From Oscheius sp. JU75 (taxonomy: Eukaryota > Nematoda > Chromadorea > Rhabditida > Rhabditidae), in assembly GCA_037178855.1 (NCBI GenBank), contig JASJZC010000006.1, positions 1,364,001 through 1,428,000 on the forward strand: a stretch of 64,000 nt of DNA, read 5' to 3'. The notes beneath the pieces were generated by a model. The model saw nothing but the letters and a program-made list of their open reading frames with translations. It did no database searches and was not told where the DNA came from. Position numbers and translations under genes: made by a program. The number at the start of each line of letters is the position of its first letter. Position 1 is the stretch's first letter. Below are positions 1 through 11,944 of the stretch, piece by piece.

Positions 1-369
1 GTTTTATTTTTTTTTTGTATCTGCCACACAGTGAACGGAAAATTCTGGGGAACTTATATGGAATGGGAAAACAAAAAGAGGATGAAAAGCAGAGAACTGT
101 TCAAAACCCAAGGTAGTGTTCATGGCGACAGTCCCCTTCGAAAATGCATTGTTGCTAATATCTCGTCGTATTATTACATGGTTCCATTCAAAATCGAAAA
201 AAAAATGAAGATTTAGATGAGTTTCGCTCTTTTACACTGTTCAAACTACTGTATTGGGTATTGGGTGTAAAGTATTGGACAATCACCTTGTGAACTAGGA
301 ACCGCGAAGTGCGCATATAAAAAAAGGTTTGAAACATAAAAAGCATAGTAAGGGACATGCGCTTATACA

Positions 370-449
370 CAATACAGTCAAATTCGCGCTATAACGTACC
401 CCCTGGAGCAGGCCTAAGGGGTACGTTATAGCGAGAGTTGACCGTATTG
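370..449. repeat. short palindromic element (MITE-like stem-loop)
   Basis: The two ends are inverted copies of about 32 bp, beginning CAATAC and ending GTATTG, with few mismatches. The inner 16 bp of each arm (starting CGCTATAACG) are perfect complements. The loop between them is about 15 bp. No reading frame is present. It looks like a non-autonomous palindromic DNA transposon or foldback element; no target-site duplication is clear. Confidence 0.7.
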
Positions 450-959
450 TTTTCGAGTATTTAACAGAAAAAGAAACAACTGTTAGTAAGAGACTAAAAG
501 TCTTACCATTCCATTGAATCGTTTTAGTTTCAAGAAAGAGTGATAACGAGCAGTGAGAGCAAGACTGACAAAAAGATTAGTTATATCCTCTTGTGAAACA
601 TACAACTTTTTACAGAGTGAAATAAAAAAGTTTAATTTGGGACTGGGGGGTTTCATATCGGCTGTTATCGTCTATTATAGGAAACTGCCTTCTCAAAGAA
701 ATAGGACAGGCATCATTTAAAACTTTTTTTTAGGTATTACTGAAATATTTTTGTTCCAAAATAACACTAAAATGGAAATTGAGTCAAGATTAGGGACTCG
801 ATGAAAAGAGGAAGGCATCAATAGGCTAAAGATTAGCAAGCCTTATGAGTTCACTGAAACATTTTTCTACTGAAAACCAGAAGAGGACATAGTCGGGGGC
901 GGATTTGAGAGACAGAAGGACAGGGCGCGTGAAACAGTGAAACACGAAAAAAGTTCCAG

Positions 960-1206
960 AAAGATCCGCCACCCTCTGTGTTGCCCGAGCCATTCCCATC
1001 AGTCACGGAAAGGTTGTCCTCCAACTCGACTCCTGTTCCCGAGTCATCGACGTCGAAAATAAGTGATTTCAATATGTTCCCGTGAAAAAAATGACCAAAT
1101 TACAGGTCCGAACTTCCCATAAACACCAGTCTTCTTCTGTCCCGACACATCTCGGAGCTCGTGGTTAAGACCGATGCCGCAGTTTTGGACACACTGCTGG
1201 AAGCTC
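960..1206 (+). CDS. two candidate internal exons of an unrecognised gene
   Basis: Exon A (960-1062) follows an acceptor TTCCAG and ends at a GTGATT donor. Exon B (1106-1206) follows ATTACAG and ends at GTGAGT. They join in frame through a 43-nt intron. Exon B has one good frame, rich in S, L and charged residues and ending near DTLLEA. Exon A is open in two frames, and only one is phase-compatible with B. I found no start codon or next exon. They may belong to the same transcription unit as the exons at 3425-4649, but the phase left by exon B does not match directly, so a missing exon would be needed. No family was recognised. Confidence 0.3.
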
Positions 1207-1911
1207 GTGAGTTTTTGAAAGTTTCGGGGAAGGTGGTTGAAAAATGACTAAACAAAGAGTGTATGACGTAAGAGACAGAGGCTGTTTGCTAAATGTTGGC
1301 GAGAACAAATTTTTCGATGCACCACGCTGCAAAAATTGAGAACAAGGCTTTGGTCTTGCCAAGAAAATGAAACATTTACCAAAACAGAAATGAATTCCCT
1401 CGAAAGGAACAAACAATAACCGAGCAAGTAAGTGGTTTTCCGGCTACGAATATAATGTGTAGTGTCCACCAGAGATTCAGATGGTATAAACACAATGGTT
1501 GAAACAAAGGAGTATCTAATGAATAGCTCCTAAAACAAAGCTCAAAGTTTTAGTTTTCTGGAAGGAGAATATAATAGGAACAGGGTTTTTCTGCGACAGG
1601 TAGCATCCATCAGAGGTTGTAGAGACACAAAACTTGAAATAAAAGACAGAGCTTTGGGGCTTGCTTTTATGAAAAAAAGTGAAACCTTCCACTTTTCCTA
1701 AGGCTAACGTGTCTTCTTGCCGTGGTTTACTCTTTAGACCTTATGGTACTTACACTAAGCCAACCTTTGAGCATTTTCTGCCTACTTTGAGGAGAGAGAT
1801 TGAAAAGTTCTGTCCAAGGTGAAATTCGTATTGGTGAAAGCAATGTAAAGAACATATTACTCGTACAGTACAAGAATAACGCATCATTCGTACAACTCGA
1901 AAGAAGTAACT

Positions 1912-1928
1912 TATTATGAACTTGAAAC
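1912..1928 (-). promoter_or_regulatory. GTTTCA-N9-TA element
   Basis: Core TGAAAC at 1923 on the plus strand; the paired TA lies at 1912 within TTATTA. Confidence 0.5.
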
Positions 1929-1991
1929 ATTTGAAACCCCAAACAACAAATTTTCCGACTCTGAATGCAGTGCCCAGCTGTCTCTCCAACT

Positions 1992-2011
1992 CTCCGGCAT
2001 TACTGCCGGAG
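1992..2011. repeat. perfect 8-bp hairpin
   Basis: CTCCGGCA and TGCCGGAG face each other across a 4-bp loop (TTAC) in otherwise AT-rich sequence. No T-run follows and no gene is assigned around it. Its function is unknown. Confidence 0.5.
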
Positions 2012-3424
2012 CTATGGTCAGATCAGTTCATCTAGATGGCGGCGTGGTGATACTACATTGTGAGATCAACAAGTGGGTTTCAGCTTATTATTCTTTACCT
2101 CACTGTCCCCCAAAACTTTATATTTTCCTTGTTTCAAGGTATTTATGAGTTCCGGTGCCTTCTATGCTGGGCATTATACCAACGTACTTGAAATTAAAAA
2201 AAATCAAGTCATATCTAATAGGTCACTACTATACGGTAGACTCTACCCAACTTTCAAAGATACTTTTCGGTTTCACTTCTTCTATGAATACCTAACCTCT
2301 AAGTTGTTCTTGTTGATATACAGAAATGGTTGCATATGACAAAAATGATTCTCTTGAAGAAAAAAAGACACCATATTGCCTTGGTATCCAGCAACACATA
2401 TCGCTTCTTTTTTGGACGACTTAGGTGCACCACCAGGCCACTGGTAATTTGAAAAACAATAGTTCTGCCATACGCTATTCTTTAGCATTTTCCAATTCTC
2501 TTTATTTCACTTGTAAAAAAAAGTGAACACGAAAAAGCTACCCAAAAATCACTTCGCTGTCCTTGGGAATATCGTAGCTTTTTTCACGTTCCCATTCTTT
2601 TAGTTTCAAACTGGTGATAATTAATCTCTACCAAGTATCCGCTGGTACTGGGTGACGCCTTTTGATATTCATCGAAAATAATGAATACGAAAAATGTTAT
2701 AAATTCAGGCTCGTTCGTTGTTTCACCAATTTTATAAGTACAGTTGCTTGATCTTTTCTTGGTCTTGTCGGGATTGAATTTGTCGACTTTTCTCTTATTG
2801 GTGAGAACTATTATCAAACCATATCTAAACTGTAGAGCCACTTTTTATGAATGTCTTCTTCTTTCTCAAAAATCTTTTCGAAAAAGATTAATTTCTTTCA
2901 ATTGTTTTTGTTTCACAAACTAGGGATAATCTCAACCAAGAATCTACTAGTACTGGATGATAGGAGAAGGAGGACGACTTTGATATGCATAGGAAAAAGT
3001 GGATGCGATAGAAGTTTACCAATGTTTGGCTACCTCAGTGTTTCACCAACTCTATAAGAGCAACTACTTTCTTTTCTTGATCGTTTCACAGTAATGGTGG
3101 TGGAAAACAACTAATAATGTTTCAATGGTACGCTACTCCAAACGCGAGTTGTTGACACTACTGTGTGGAAACCGGCACATTGAATTTGTGACCTTTTACG
3201 ACTTCAAACTTCTTGGCCCGAAAGTATCTCATATCTCTAAGTCTCCATTCCATTTTGGAAATTGAACATTAAGTTTCACTTCAAAGCATGTCAAACTGCA
3301 GTTTTGTGACAGTATGGTGGAAATATATTTTATAAGCAGACGACTTCAAATTGTTGTTGAAATTTGTTGTCTTGCTTGAGCTATTATGTTGTGGCTATAT
3401 GATAAAAAAAAAGCCTGTTTTTAG

Positions 3425-4649
3425 GATCGAAAATCTCTTGCCACTCTCCGATTCTATTGGAGGCCATGGTGTCAGTGTGGTCTCGAACAATGACACCCTC
3501 TCCGAGATCTGTTCTTCAGTCTTCAACGACGACGTGGCTCATCCTACTGGCTCATTGGTGAGAACTATTATATTAGTTTTTTCAACAACAACATTCTAAC
3601 ACATCCTTTTGTAAAGATTTGTATGTATGAATGTCTTGAAACATGAAAGTTTTGGTAAACAAATTGTTTCGGCAACTGCCCGGATCAAATATTGATAGAA
3701 CAACACGAATAAGATTTGAAACATATGTTTTTTTTCATTGAATCTTTATGTTTCAGACCCTGTACTGTTCCTCTCCCAGCCTCCCACCTGTCCTTCAGCC
3801 TATGATACAACTTCCCTCGACCTCACAGAAACCGAAGAAGGTGAAAAAGCAGAAAGTAAAAAAACAGAAGCTGTTGGAGAAGGATTCTTGCTTGAAGGTT
3901 GGTGACTCATTTTGTAAGGTCACCAAATTTTTGGCAAACTATTACATGTTTTTTTTGTAAGGCGAAAACCATTATTGTTACGGAAGTTTCTTGTCTTTCT
4001 TTAGAACAGACTGCACTAGTAATAGAAGAAAGTGAGCAAGCACTTAAAGAAGGGATGAAACAAAATAGAAATTAAATGCCGAGTCGAAACGATGATGGTG
4101 ATTGAGAGAACAAAGTGGAAGAATTGAAATGTTTTAGTTTGTTCTCAAAAGGAGGATCAAGGTAATTCCAGGCGACCATGATCATAAAAGAGAAAAGTGT
4201 TTCTTCAAGGGGAGTCAGATACTTTGTGGAGCCTTCCAAAAAGATGCGCAAAGCTCTACGGCCAAATTGGGAAAAGCTTCAAGGCTAACATGAAGCTAGG
4301 TGAATAACCCTGCAATGGCATCTTGGAAGATTATTCTAGACCATGAGAGACCCTTACAAAGAAGTTCAAGGTTTTACGTTTTCGATAACAGCAAATCCAG
4401 AGATCAAATACATTTCAATGGCCAGTTGCAAAGTAGGTGTAGAATAACTTCTGACGGGTGAGAGACTCTCTCTAGCCGTGGTACGGGTATCTCACCCTCA
4501 GCCTCACTCTAGAGATGGTAAGGGATAGATTTTTTCTGTCTCTGTCTCTCTCCCTTTTAAATCTTTCCTATTTTCAGCGACTCCTCGCCACTCGTGCTCC
4601 CGACCTCCTCCCAGAATCTGCTTCCAGCGACGACTTCTACGTAGAGTGA
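3425..4649 (+). CDS. 3' exons of an unrecognised gene with a lysine-rich segment
   Basis: Three exons join in phase: 3425-3557, 3757-3897 and 4578-4649, the last ending in a TGA right after a GAC-TTC-TAC-GTA-GAG stretch. The encoded part is about 115 aa. It has a serine- and acid-rich first exon, a proline-rich then strongly basic second exon (KPKKVKKQKVKKQK, a likely nuclear localisation signal), and an acidic C-terminus. The letters FYVE at the end are only the last four residues, not a FYVE zinc finger. The first exon starts in phase 2-to-1, so upstream coding sequence exists; exons at 960-1206 are candidates. The gene is convergent with the G-gamma gene, with only 74 bp between the two stop codons. 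No function can be assigned. Confidence 0.45.
3626..3642 (-). promoter_or_regulatory. GTTTCA-N9-TA element inside an intron
   Basis: Core TGAAAC at 3637, followed by AT (ATGTTTCA on the minus strand); TA at 3626. It lies in the intron between the exons at 3425 and 3757, antisense to that gene. Confidence 0.5.
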
Positions 4650-4723
4650 GTAAATTCATTCTTAGAGATCACAGAGGGGGAGTATATATATATTCACAAC
4701 ACTTGTCTCCTCAAAAAGAGAGA

Positions 4724-4936
4724 TTAGATGATGGCACAGCCCTTCTTCTCCTGGAATGGGTTGTGTCCATCAGTCGGGCCGCTGACCAGAGTGTCTCCGG
4801 CCTTGTTCTTCTCACAGTACTCCATCAGACTGAAATTTTTTTTCCGGGTTTGTTTCAAAATAGGGTGGACATACTCTTTAGCAGTCTCTGAGATCTTCTT
4901 GCGGTTCATGGCAGCCTCATGACGAAGCTGCTCAAC
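4724..4936 (-). CDS. heterotrimeric G-protein gamma subunit (3' two exons)
   Basis: Exon 4875-4936 and terminal exon 4724-4829 join in phase through a 45-nt intron (donor GTATGT, acceptor TTTCAG). The 55-residue product reads LRHEAAMNRKKIS, then DLMEYCEKNKAGD, then NPFQEKKGCAII and stop. This is the G-gamma layout: an LRxEAxxxRxKxS helix, a DLxxYCE helix, an NPFxEKK segment and a CAAX box (CAII) for prenylation. In the cell it would pair with G-beta at the membrane. The first exon, with the initiator ATG, should end in phase 0 upstream of 4936; I could not identify it with confidence. Gamma subunits are about 65-75 aa, so only some 10-20 residues are missing. Confidence 0.8.
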   Translation of the reverse strand, partial: VEQLRHEAAMNRKKISETAKEYVHPILKQTRKKNFSLMEYCEKNKAGDTLVSGPTDGHNPFQEKKGCAII

Positions 4937-5654
4937 CTAGAAGAGTAATTTTCTGGGAAACAAACAAATGAGCCCTTTTGGTTTTTGAATGCGCGTTTCT
5001 GGACAATTACCAAAGTTCTAGAAAGTTTGCTCTACCCACTGTATCAGATACATTAAAAAAACCGGCTCTTTTTTTCTGATTTTCTTGATTGAACTGAATC
5101 AAGTGAACGAAACATGGTAAAAATAGGATCCTAGCCAGAAAACATTTTGAAGAGACTTCATACCTTTTTTCGACAGCTATCTACTTCCTGCATATTAAAA
5201 TGTAGCCATATCGCTTACCTTACCTACTACTGTTGAAAAATTTCTATGGTGGGTTTTGAAGAAAAGAAAAAGAAGGTTTTGAGGAAAATGGGTTTTGGTA
5301 CACGCCTATCTAGATACCAATATACAGTCCATTGTATCGTTCTTATACAGTTCATGAAACATTTTTTAATCTTAAGTTTTGTTTCACTATGGATTCAACC
5401 TGTTTAGTGTTCCACAACTTCTAATAATTCTTCTATCCCCGAGACTCTGCAATATTTTCAACTGCTCTACAAAGTTACATTACAAAAGTTCTATTTTTTC
5501 TGAGAACAAAAGCTTCGCTAATTGACATGCTTTCTTGTCTCCTTCTTATCTACGTGGAAAATTTTTGACTTTTCCTTGGCAGTCCTTCGTGTAGAACAAG
5601 AAGTTAGAGAAGAAATCCTACCAAAAACTAAGTACCTCATTTTTGGCTCTTTTT

Positions 5655-5671
5655 TATGTAGACCTTGAAAC
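5655..5671 (-). promoter_or_regulatory. GTTTCA-N9-TA element
   Basis: ATGTTTCA on the minus strand with TA at 5655 (plus-strand context TATGTAGACC). Confidence 0.5.
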
Positions 5672-7099
5672 ATGTCTTGGTTCTATTTGGGAAACTTTTT
5701 GTGTTTCACTATTGACTGAAAGGACCGTTTGCATTGCAATCAGCGATGTGTTCATTGACCAGTTCGCCACAAATATTGTTCCTTTCAAATGTAATCAAAG
5801 TGACCTCAGAAGAACAGGAGGTTTTGGGAAACACTAACAACTACATGTGTGAGAATGACCTCTCCTTATCTTTATCGTTGAAACATTCTTGAACTTTCCT
5901 TGGCAGTTTTAGACCTTGGAGTTTTGGATCATCGTAACTTTGAAGTGGAATTGAAATCTCTCCTACTGTTTTTTTTTCTTATGCAGAGCTTGAGGCACTT
6001 TGTTAACTTTTTTGGATGAAAAAAGTTTGGTATGTTTCAGCACTGACTGAAAACAGGATGCGCTTCAAGCTCAACAGTGATGGACGTCATATCAATTTTC
6101 TCTCTCATACTTCTGAAAATAATGTTTCAATAATTTCGTTGTTTGAGAATATCTGATTTCGTTGGGAGAAGTACCGCGATTACGTGCCTATTCCTTATGT
6201 ACAATCGTTGAAACATTTCTCGATCTTACACAAGACCATTTTGCTTCACCATTGTCTGAAACAGGGTCATGCTTAAAACCGAATGATCCAGTTTTTACCT
6301 TCTTTCTAAAAAACAAAACATCTTCCTCATACTTTTGTATAGGACGTCACAAAAATTCATTGTTCGACAAATCACTGTCTCAGGATCTAATTGCCTGCTA
6401 TAAAGCCCTTTCCTTGCCTATATCCACTGAAACATTTTCAATCTAATCGATCCTAAACTTTTCATTCATGTTTCAGTTCCTAGCTGTATACTGCCTAGCT
6501 TTTGACCTACGGTTTACCATTTGTCCTTGTACACAAACCAAGTATTCAACTTACTTTTTTGCTCCCGCCGCCCCCTTCCCTTCCTTGCCCAGTAACTTTA
6601 TAGTAACCACGTACCTGGGTCTTAAGGCTCATGTGAGCTTCTCCCTTCACTTCTCCTGGCATTGGTGATCTGGAAAATAATGAGCTTGAAAAAGATATTT
6701 GAGATGAAGGACCTTCAAACTAGTCTTTTCGAGCAATACGATTGTGTAGTACTGTAGCTATGGTTTATTTTCGTAACAAAAAGGTTTCACCAGGTCGTTA
6801 AAAACCGCAGTTAGTGAATAAGGGCAATCTTTTCTTGATACATTCTTGTTATAAACAAATTCAAAATGCAACATTTTGAGCTAGCTTGATATCGGAAAAC
6901 ATGACCCCTTGAATGTTTCTTTGAGCTGATTCAGTGGTTTGTAACTATTCGGTCTCTAAAAGCTCCTCAATATTATTATCTTCAGCTACGTCAGTCTAGT
7001 GTACTCCCAAAGAAGTAGTTTATTTACGAAGTCGGTGAACCATTTTAGTACCCTCAACATAATTGCGATCAAACTACAATTATTGACAAGTCTCCTCCT

Positions 7100-7116
7100 T
7101 TATACTATCTTTGAAA
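7100..7116 (-). promoter_or_regulatory. GTTTCA-N9-TA element
   Basis: Minus-strand core GTTTCA at 7116-7111, then nine bases, then TATAAAGG overlapping the TA position by one repeat unit (TAAAGG). Confidence 0.55.
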
Positions 7117-7370
7117 CATTGACCTTTATGAATCTGGTAGCTACCATGTTCTTTCATACCTGTACTACTGTTTTTGTTCCTAATATCAATGGGAAGGCCG
7201 GTAAAAACACTATTATACGAGTGACCATACAATCGTACCCAAAGGATTTCTGTTTTCTTATGGCTGTAGAAATATTTTTTCTTCTTCCGGAAATCGAATA
7301 CTGCAAGAACTCGACCAGTTTCTGTTGTGGTTCTCAAGTACTAAACATTGCGTAGAATAACAAGTTTGCT

Positions 7371-7387
7371 TATGAATTTCGTGAAAC
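7371..7387 (-). promoter_or_regulatory. GTTTCA-N9-TA element
   Basis: Minus-strand GTGTTTCAC core, then TAAGC after the nine-base spacer. Confidence 0.55.
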
Positions 7388-8683
7388 ACTTCTAAATCAA
7401 AACAACTGTGGACACAGTAGAATCACTGTCTGTTCCTACATATCAACTTTGAAACATTTTTGGGAACATGGTAGGTACCAAATTACTATTATTCTTTCAT
7501 ACAAACTTTGAAACATTTCTTTAGAAAGTCTGAAGCTACTATACGTTTGGTAGCGAGAAGGCTAGAAAGGGGAGCGGGGTAAAGTAGCACAAAGTTCAAT
7601 GAAATAGTACAAGCAGGCAACGGCTACTGGTAGTCATCAATTGAGAGTAAACGGGATAGACAGAGACGCCAATCTCTCTGTCTCTCCTCCCGGTCGCCCA
7701 GGAAACGGAAACGGCACACAGGTGATAATGTCGGTGTGCGTATTGGAACCTGACTGGTACCCTTTTCTCTCGCTCCCGGTTGCCCCGGGTTATTGGAACT
7801 ACTCCGGGGGTGGATCGTGGGTAAATGGCACCTGGCGGAATGGGAGAGAAGGTGAAACGAGACGGGGATATGGAGTTTGTAGGAAACCAATGAAGAGTTT
7901 ATAGAAATATGCAAGTACACAAAAGTTATGAAACCTAAATGTCTTTATCTATCTGTATCTCTGTCCTCTCCCTAATGTTTTCCGTCCATCTTGTCAAAAA
8001 GTTTGCATACGCGTATAGAGTTTGGTTCTTCAATTTCGTCGTGTTGGGAGGTCGAAACAAGAGCTACTAAAGTTCTACCTGTTTACCAAGCTAGTGAAAT
8101 ATGAAACCTGACGATAGATTATGCGAGAAAAGTTGTATAAGACAAGTAAATATATACCGTATCAAATAAAAAGCTAGTCGATTCTTTCCTCTAGTTTTCT
8201 TCCAAATTCAAGATTTTTAATGCTTACTTTTTGACCCGAAACTGTTCTCCATCCTTTACATTGTTTTAGGTTTCACTGTTTTGGGAAAGGATCTCTTCAA
8301 ATTTAAAAATTACATAATTTTCAAATTTGCTGCCCCTTTTCATCCGTTTCAGTATAGTGTCCTCAAAAGTTTGCTGTATGGCGCCTCTCTTTCCACAAAT
8401 CCTCATACGGTTCTTATTTTCATTCCAAACCCCTCTATTTCTTTAGACCCCCAACTTCCTTTCCCTCTCTTCTTCTTTTTTTTCCTCGATTGACGCGCGT
8501 AATGTTTTTGTTATTAGTATCTGGGAGTGAGGCACAGAGATTATGTTGTAGAGAAGCACGAAAACATAAGTGTTGCCACGAAAAATATAGGAGACGTTCT
8601 TGTGTTGTTTTCGAATGGGAACAGGAAGAATAACATAGAACTAGCCAAAGTGTTCTATAGATACGCTTCTTGGAAAAACGTAT

Positions 8684-8700
8684 GTTTCAGAAAGTTGTTA
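8684..8700 (+). promoter_or_regulatory. GTTTCA-N9-TA element
   Basis: ATGTTTCAG core followed after nine bases by TATAAG. Confidence 0.55.
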
Positions 8701-9291
8701 TAAGAAGGAAAGAGTAGAAAATTGTAGACAACAACACTAAGGAAAAGAACTCGATGTTGTACTTGTTTCTTGTATTTGCTTTTTGGTTATTATAACAAAA
8801 GTTCATGTTGTTTTGGCATGTAACAAACTTTTGGTTGGTTAATTGAAGGTGTTGTGTTTGTGTACAAAAATTACATCTCCTTTTACGAGCCTTCTGGTAT
8901 CTTCTCTTTTCCAGAAAAAATTTTTCACCTTCTTTTTTACCAAAAGACAAAAATTATTTACCCAGTTAGTAATAGTTAGATATTGCTTAAGAATAAATTT
9001 TTCTAACAATATAAGAATGCTTAATAACCGGGAATAGGTCTCGCTGCTTTCTTATTAAAACTTTTACGTCTAAAGATTTTCCTTTGCTAGGATGAGAATG
9101 TGTAGAACATGTTTTACTATGTTTAAATGCTATAATTAGCTATTGAACGACCCAGAACATATTGCATAACTTATGTCGTGATCGTGGGAACAGTTTAGAA
9201 ATTTATGTTTCACGATCTTCCTATAAGAGAGACAATTGGTAAATCCGCAATGACAAATGAATGTCCACAACTAAAAAAAATTGTGACTGGT

Positions 9292-9308
9292 TAAATCAAG
9301 GCTGAAAC
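9292..9308 (-). promoter_or_regulatory. GTTTCA-N9-TA element
   Basis: Minus-strand ATGTTTCAG core, then TAACC after nine bases. Confidence 0.55.
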
Positions 9309-9424
9309 ATAAAGGCCTGGGTTTTCTATCAAACTAAAATATTCTTCTTGTTGCATGGAAAACTTTTTTGACGACCAAGTTTGATAATCAGAGCTCTTCG
9401 GTTAAGGTATGTTCAAGCTAAAAT

Positions 9425-9441
9425 GTTTCAGGCTCTCTATA
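9425..9441 (+). promoter_or_regulatory. GTTTCA-N9-TA element
   Basis: ATGTTTCAG core with CTATAACC across the TA position. Almost identical in layout to the element 196 bp downstream. Confidence 0.6.
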
Positions 9442-9620
9442 ACCAAAGCAGTCATACTGGTTTTTCCAATAGAGCTTTTGTAGCTTTGTTTCAAACTTGC
9501 TATAAATACTGTGAAAACACATTGATTTTGTAGCCTAGCTTCCTATATGAAGAAGTTGAAAAAAACAAGTTCGATTTTCCGTGAATTTATAAAAAGTCCT
9601 TCGTGCAAGTTGGGTAAACT

Positions 9621-9637
9621 GTTTCAGGTTCCCTATA
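9621..9637 (+). promoter_or_regulatory. GTTTCA-N9-TA element
   Basis: CTGTTTCAG core, an exact match to the C. elegans CTGTTTCA motif, with CTATAACC across the TA position. Confidence 0.6.
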
Positions 9638-10340
9638 ACCAACTCTCAGCCAACTTTCTATCAATGTATCGCTGATAACATCACGTTCAAATTTTCACTA
9701 TTTTAAGCTAACTGAACCTAAAGTGAATCTTAGACCCCAACCCGTAATCCAGCTTATTTCTTCTTTTTGTTTTCCTGGTACCGTTTCAGTTTCAACAAAC
9801 ACTGAGATCGGTCAGATACGCAAATTGAACGTTATTTCAGGATTGACACTACTTACCTACAAGTTAAACCTAAAATTTTGAGTCTTCCCTACAGTTTTGA
9901 AAAACAGTGACTATAGATCGTTCCCTCGTCAGGACGTACTGCTACACATACAGCTGTCAGCTGTCTATCTTCAAGGAATACTCTCGCTTTGCATTATTTT
10001 TGTTTACTCCCACTAGTCTGCTTCATTCACTTGTTTTCTCCCGCCTTCACTTCCTGCCAACTTGAGCAGCTTGTGAAAGCCGTCACATAGACAGCATGAC
10101 AACAACAACAATAACAACTAGTGGGGAGGGGGGTTGGAAAACTACAAATTCTTGGGCTACCATACTCTCTATAGACTTTTTGCAGTGTGCCCGATGAAGT
10201 GCGACAATTTTGTTTCAAATTGCGATAAAATTAGCGGAGAGATTCTGTCCCAATAGATAGAGATCAGCCAAAATATTTTACGAGCAACAATTCGAAATCT
10301 GCGAAAATCCTCACTAACTATTGGAAATGCTACTGTTTCC

Positions 10341-10357
10341 TATAGGGAAGCTGAAAC
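10341..10357 (-). promoter_or_regulatory. GTTTCA-N9-TA element
   Basis: Minus-strand ATGTTTCAG core, then TAGG after nine bases. Confidence 0.5.
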
Positions 10358-10633
10358 ATGTTTACCAGAATTTTCCTCAAATCTAGCGTTTGTATTCAAA
10401 CTAGCGGACCGAAAAACATTTTGACTGTACTTCATAAAGGAATGAAGACAAAAATTTTTGAGTTTAGTACTGATGGTGCTGATGGTCAGACCCAATTACC
10501 AAAAAACTGCGAGTCGTAGCCAGAAATGTGCGGGATCTGATTTCCATTGAGTGTGTCAGTTTCCTTATATCAGAAAACAGTTTTCCAACAACATACAACA
10601 GTCAACCAGTAGCTTCTATCATTATTGTCCTTC

Positions 10634-10650
10634 TATCGCCGTGTTGAAAC
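10634..10650 (-). promoter_or_regulatory. GTTTCA-N9-TA element
   Basis: Minus-strand ATGTTTCAA core, then TAGAAGG after nine bases. Confidence 0.5.
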
Positions 10651-11607
10651 ATACTTTTGAATTACTACCATGGGAACTATTGAACTAGCGGATACTTTTT
10701 TTTGTCTCGTTCTTCTGTGAAGTAGAGTTCATTATTCTTTGTAGCGTTGATATGAAGCTACGTGCATCCCATGTTTCTATAACGCGTTCTTTTCAGAACT
10801 TCTGGTTAAACTCTTTTCTTGAATCTCATCAATAACATATAGTATAGCACCTAAAGAGATCGGGGTATGGAAAGACGGTACCTCTGTCCATTGCTTGATA
10901 AGTTTTGTTATTTTTACAAAATTCAAGTCAAATTTTGTGTTCTAGCGAATGAAGAATCGGTGCATTAGATTTGCGCTCTCCTACTTTCTTACACTATTCT
11001 GCTGAAACATACTTCCGATTTTCCTCCATTGGAACTATCCTAACTTACGTTTCTCATTCAAGTATATACATTCACTTTAAGAAGTTTGAAGTCTCACTTT
11101 TTGATTCTTCTTATCGCTCCGTTGAAATATACTACTGTTTTTTTACCATCAGCACTAAATTCAAGAACTTTTGGCCTCACTCCTTTATAAAATACAGTCA
11201 AAATATTTTCGGTCCGCAACGACGCCGTGAAAAATAACAGATTGGTTCATAGACCCTCCGAATTCCGTTCCCCTTGCACGCAACACGTGTGGCTTGGGTT
11301 TCGTGCGCGCTGACCCCCCTAGCTGGCGAACTTTATTTGTCCAAGAAGGGCTATTTTCGGGCACGGGACGTGCCCGATCCAGCCCGTTTGTTTTTTTCGA
11401 GGAGGGTGAGAATTGAGACAGGAGAATAGAGAGACAGTTCTGGAACTCGAAGTCTAGTTCGAATTGGAACAAAGATGTTTCAAGCGCTGGTTTAATCAGT
11501 CAGCGTCAATTTTCGAGCAATACTTTGGAAATATGATCGGGAAATATTTCAGTATCCTACTAGAACCGATACTTTAATAGTTAGAGCAAAAGCAAATCTT
11601 GAAAAAT

Positions 11608-11624
11608 GTTTCAGTTTTGCGGTA
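11608..11624 (+). promoter_or_regulatory. GTTTCA-N9-TA element
   Basis: ATGTTTCAG core, then TATAACTGG after nine bases. Confidence 0.55.
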
Positions 11625-11927
11625 TAACTGGTACTGTTACAATGAGAACAATGCGTCGGTCTCGCATTCGAGAAAAAATATTTAGAAAAAGTTGAACCCG
11701 GACTCATCTGGTAAAGAAAAGGCATACGTCAGATATTTTTATTTTCCTTCAAACCGAACTGTCATCCTTTAATCGGCGAAAGAAAAAAAGAAAGTACAAG
11801 AACTGACCACTGAAACAACTGACCAAAACAAAAAGTTACCACTGTTCTATTGAAACAAACGTCGTTACATGGATACAAACTACCTGGTATAACCAATAAA
11901 TTGCAGAGACCTATCTCATTCTGACTA

Positions 11928-11944
11928 TACAAAGGCTCTGAAAC
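11928..11944 (-). promoter_or_regulatory. GTTTCA-N9-TA element
   Basis: Minus-strand ATGTTTCAG core, then TATAGTC after nine bases. Confidence 0.55.

Noticed and set aside
4641-4649. FYVE at a protein C-terminus
   Set aside because: These are just the last four residues before a stop. The zinc-finger cysteines of a FYVE domain are absent.
5320-5370. First exon of the G-gamma gene starting near 5361 on the minus strand
   Set aside because: A phase-compatible ATG and GTATCT donor exist, but the donor is weak and the peptide does not resemble a G-gamma N-terminus.
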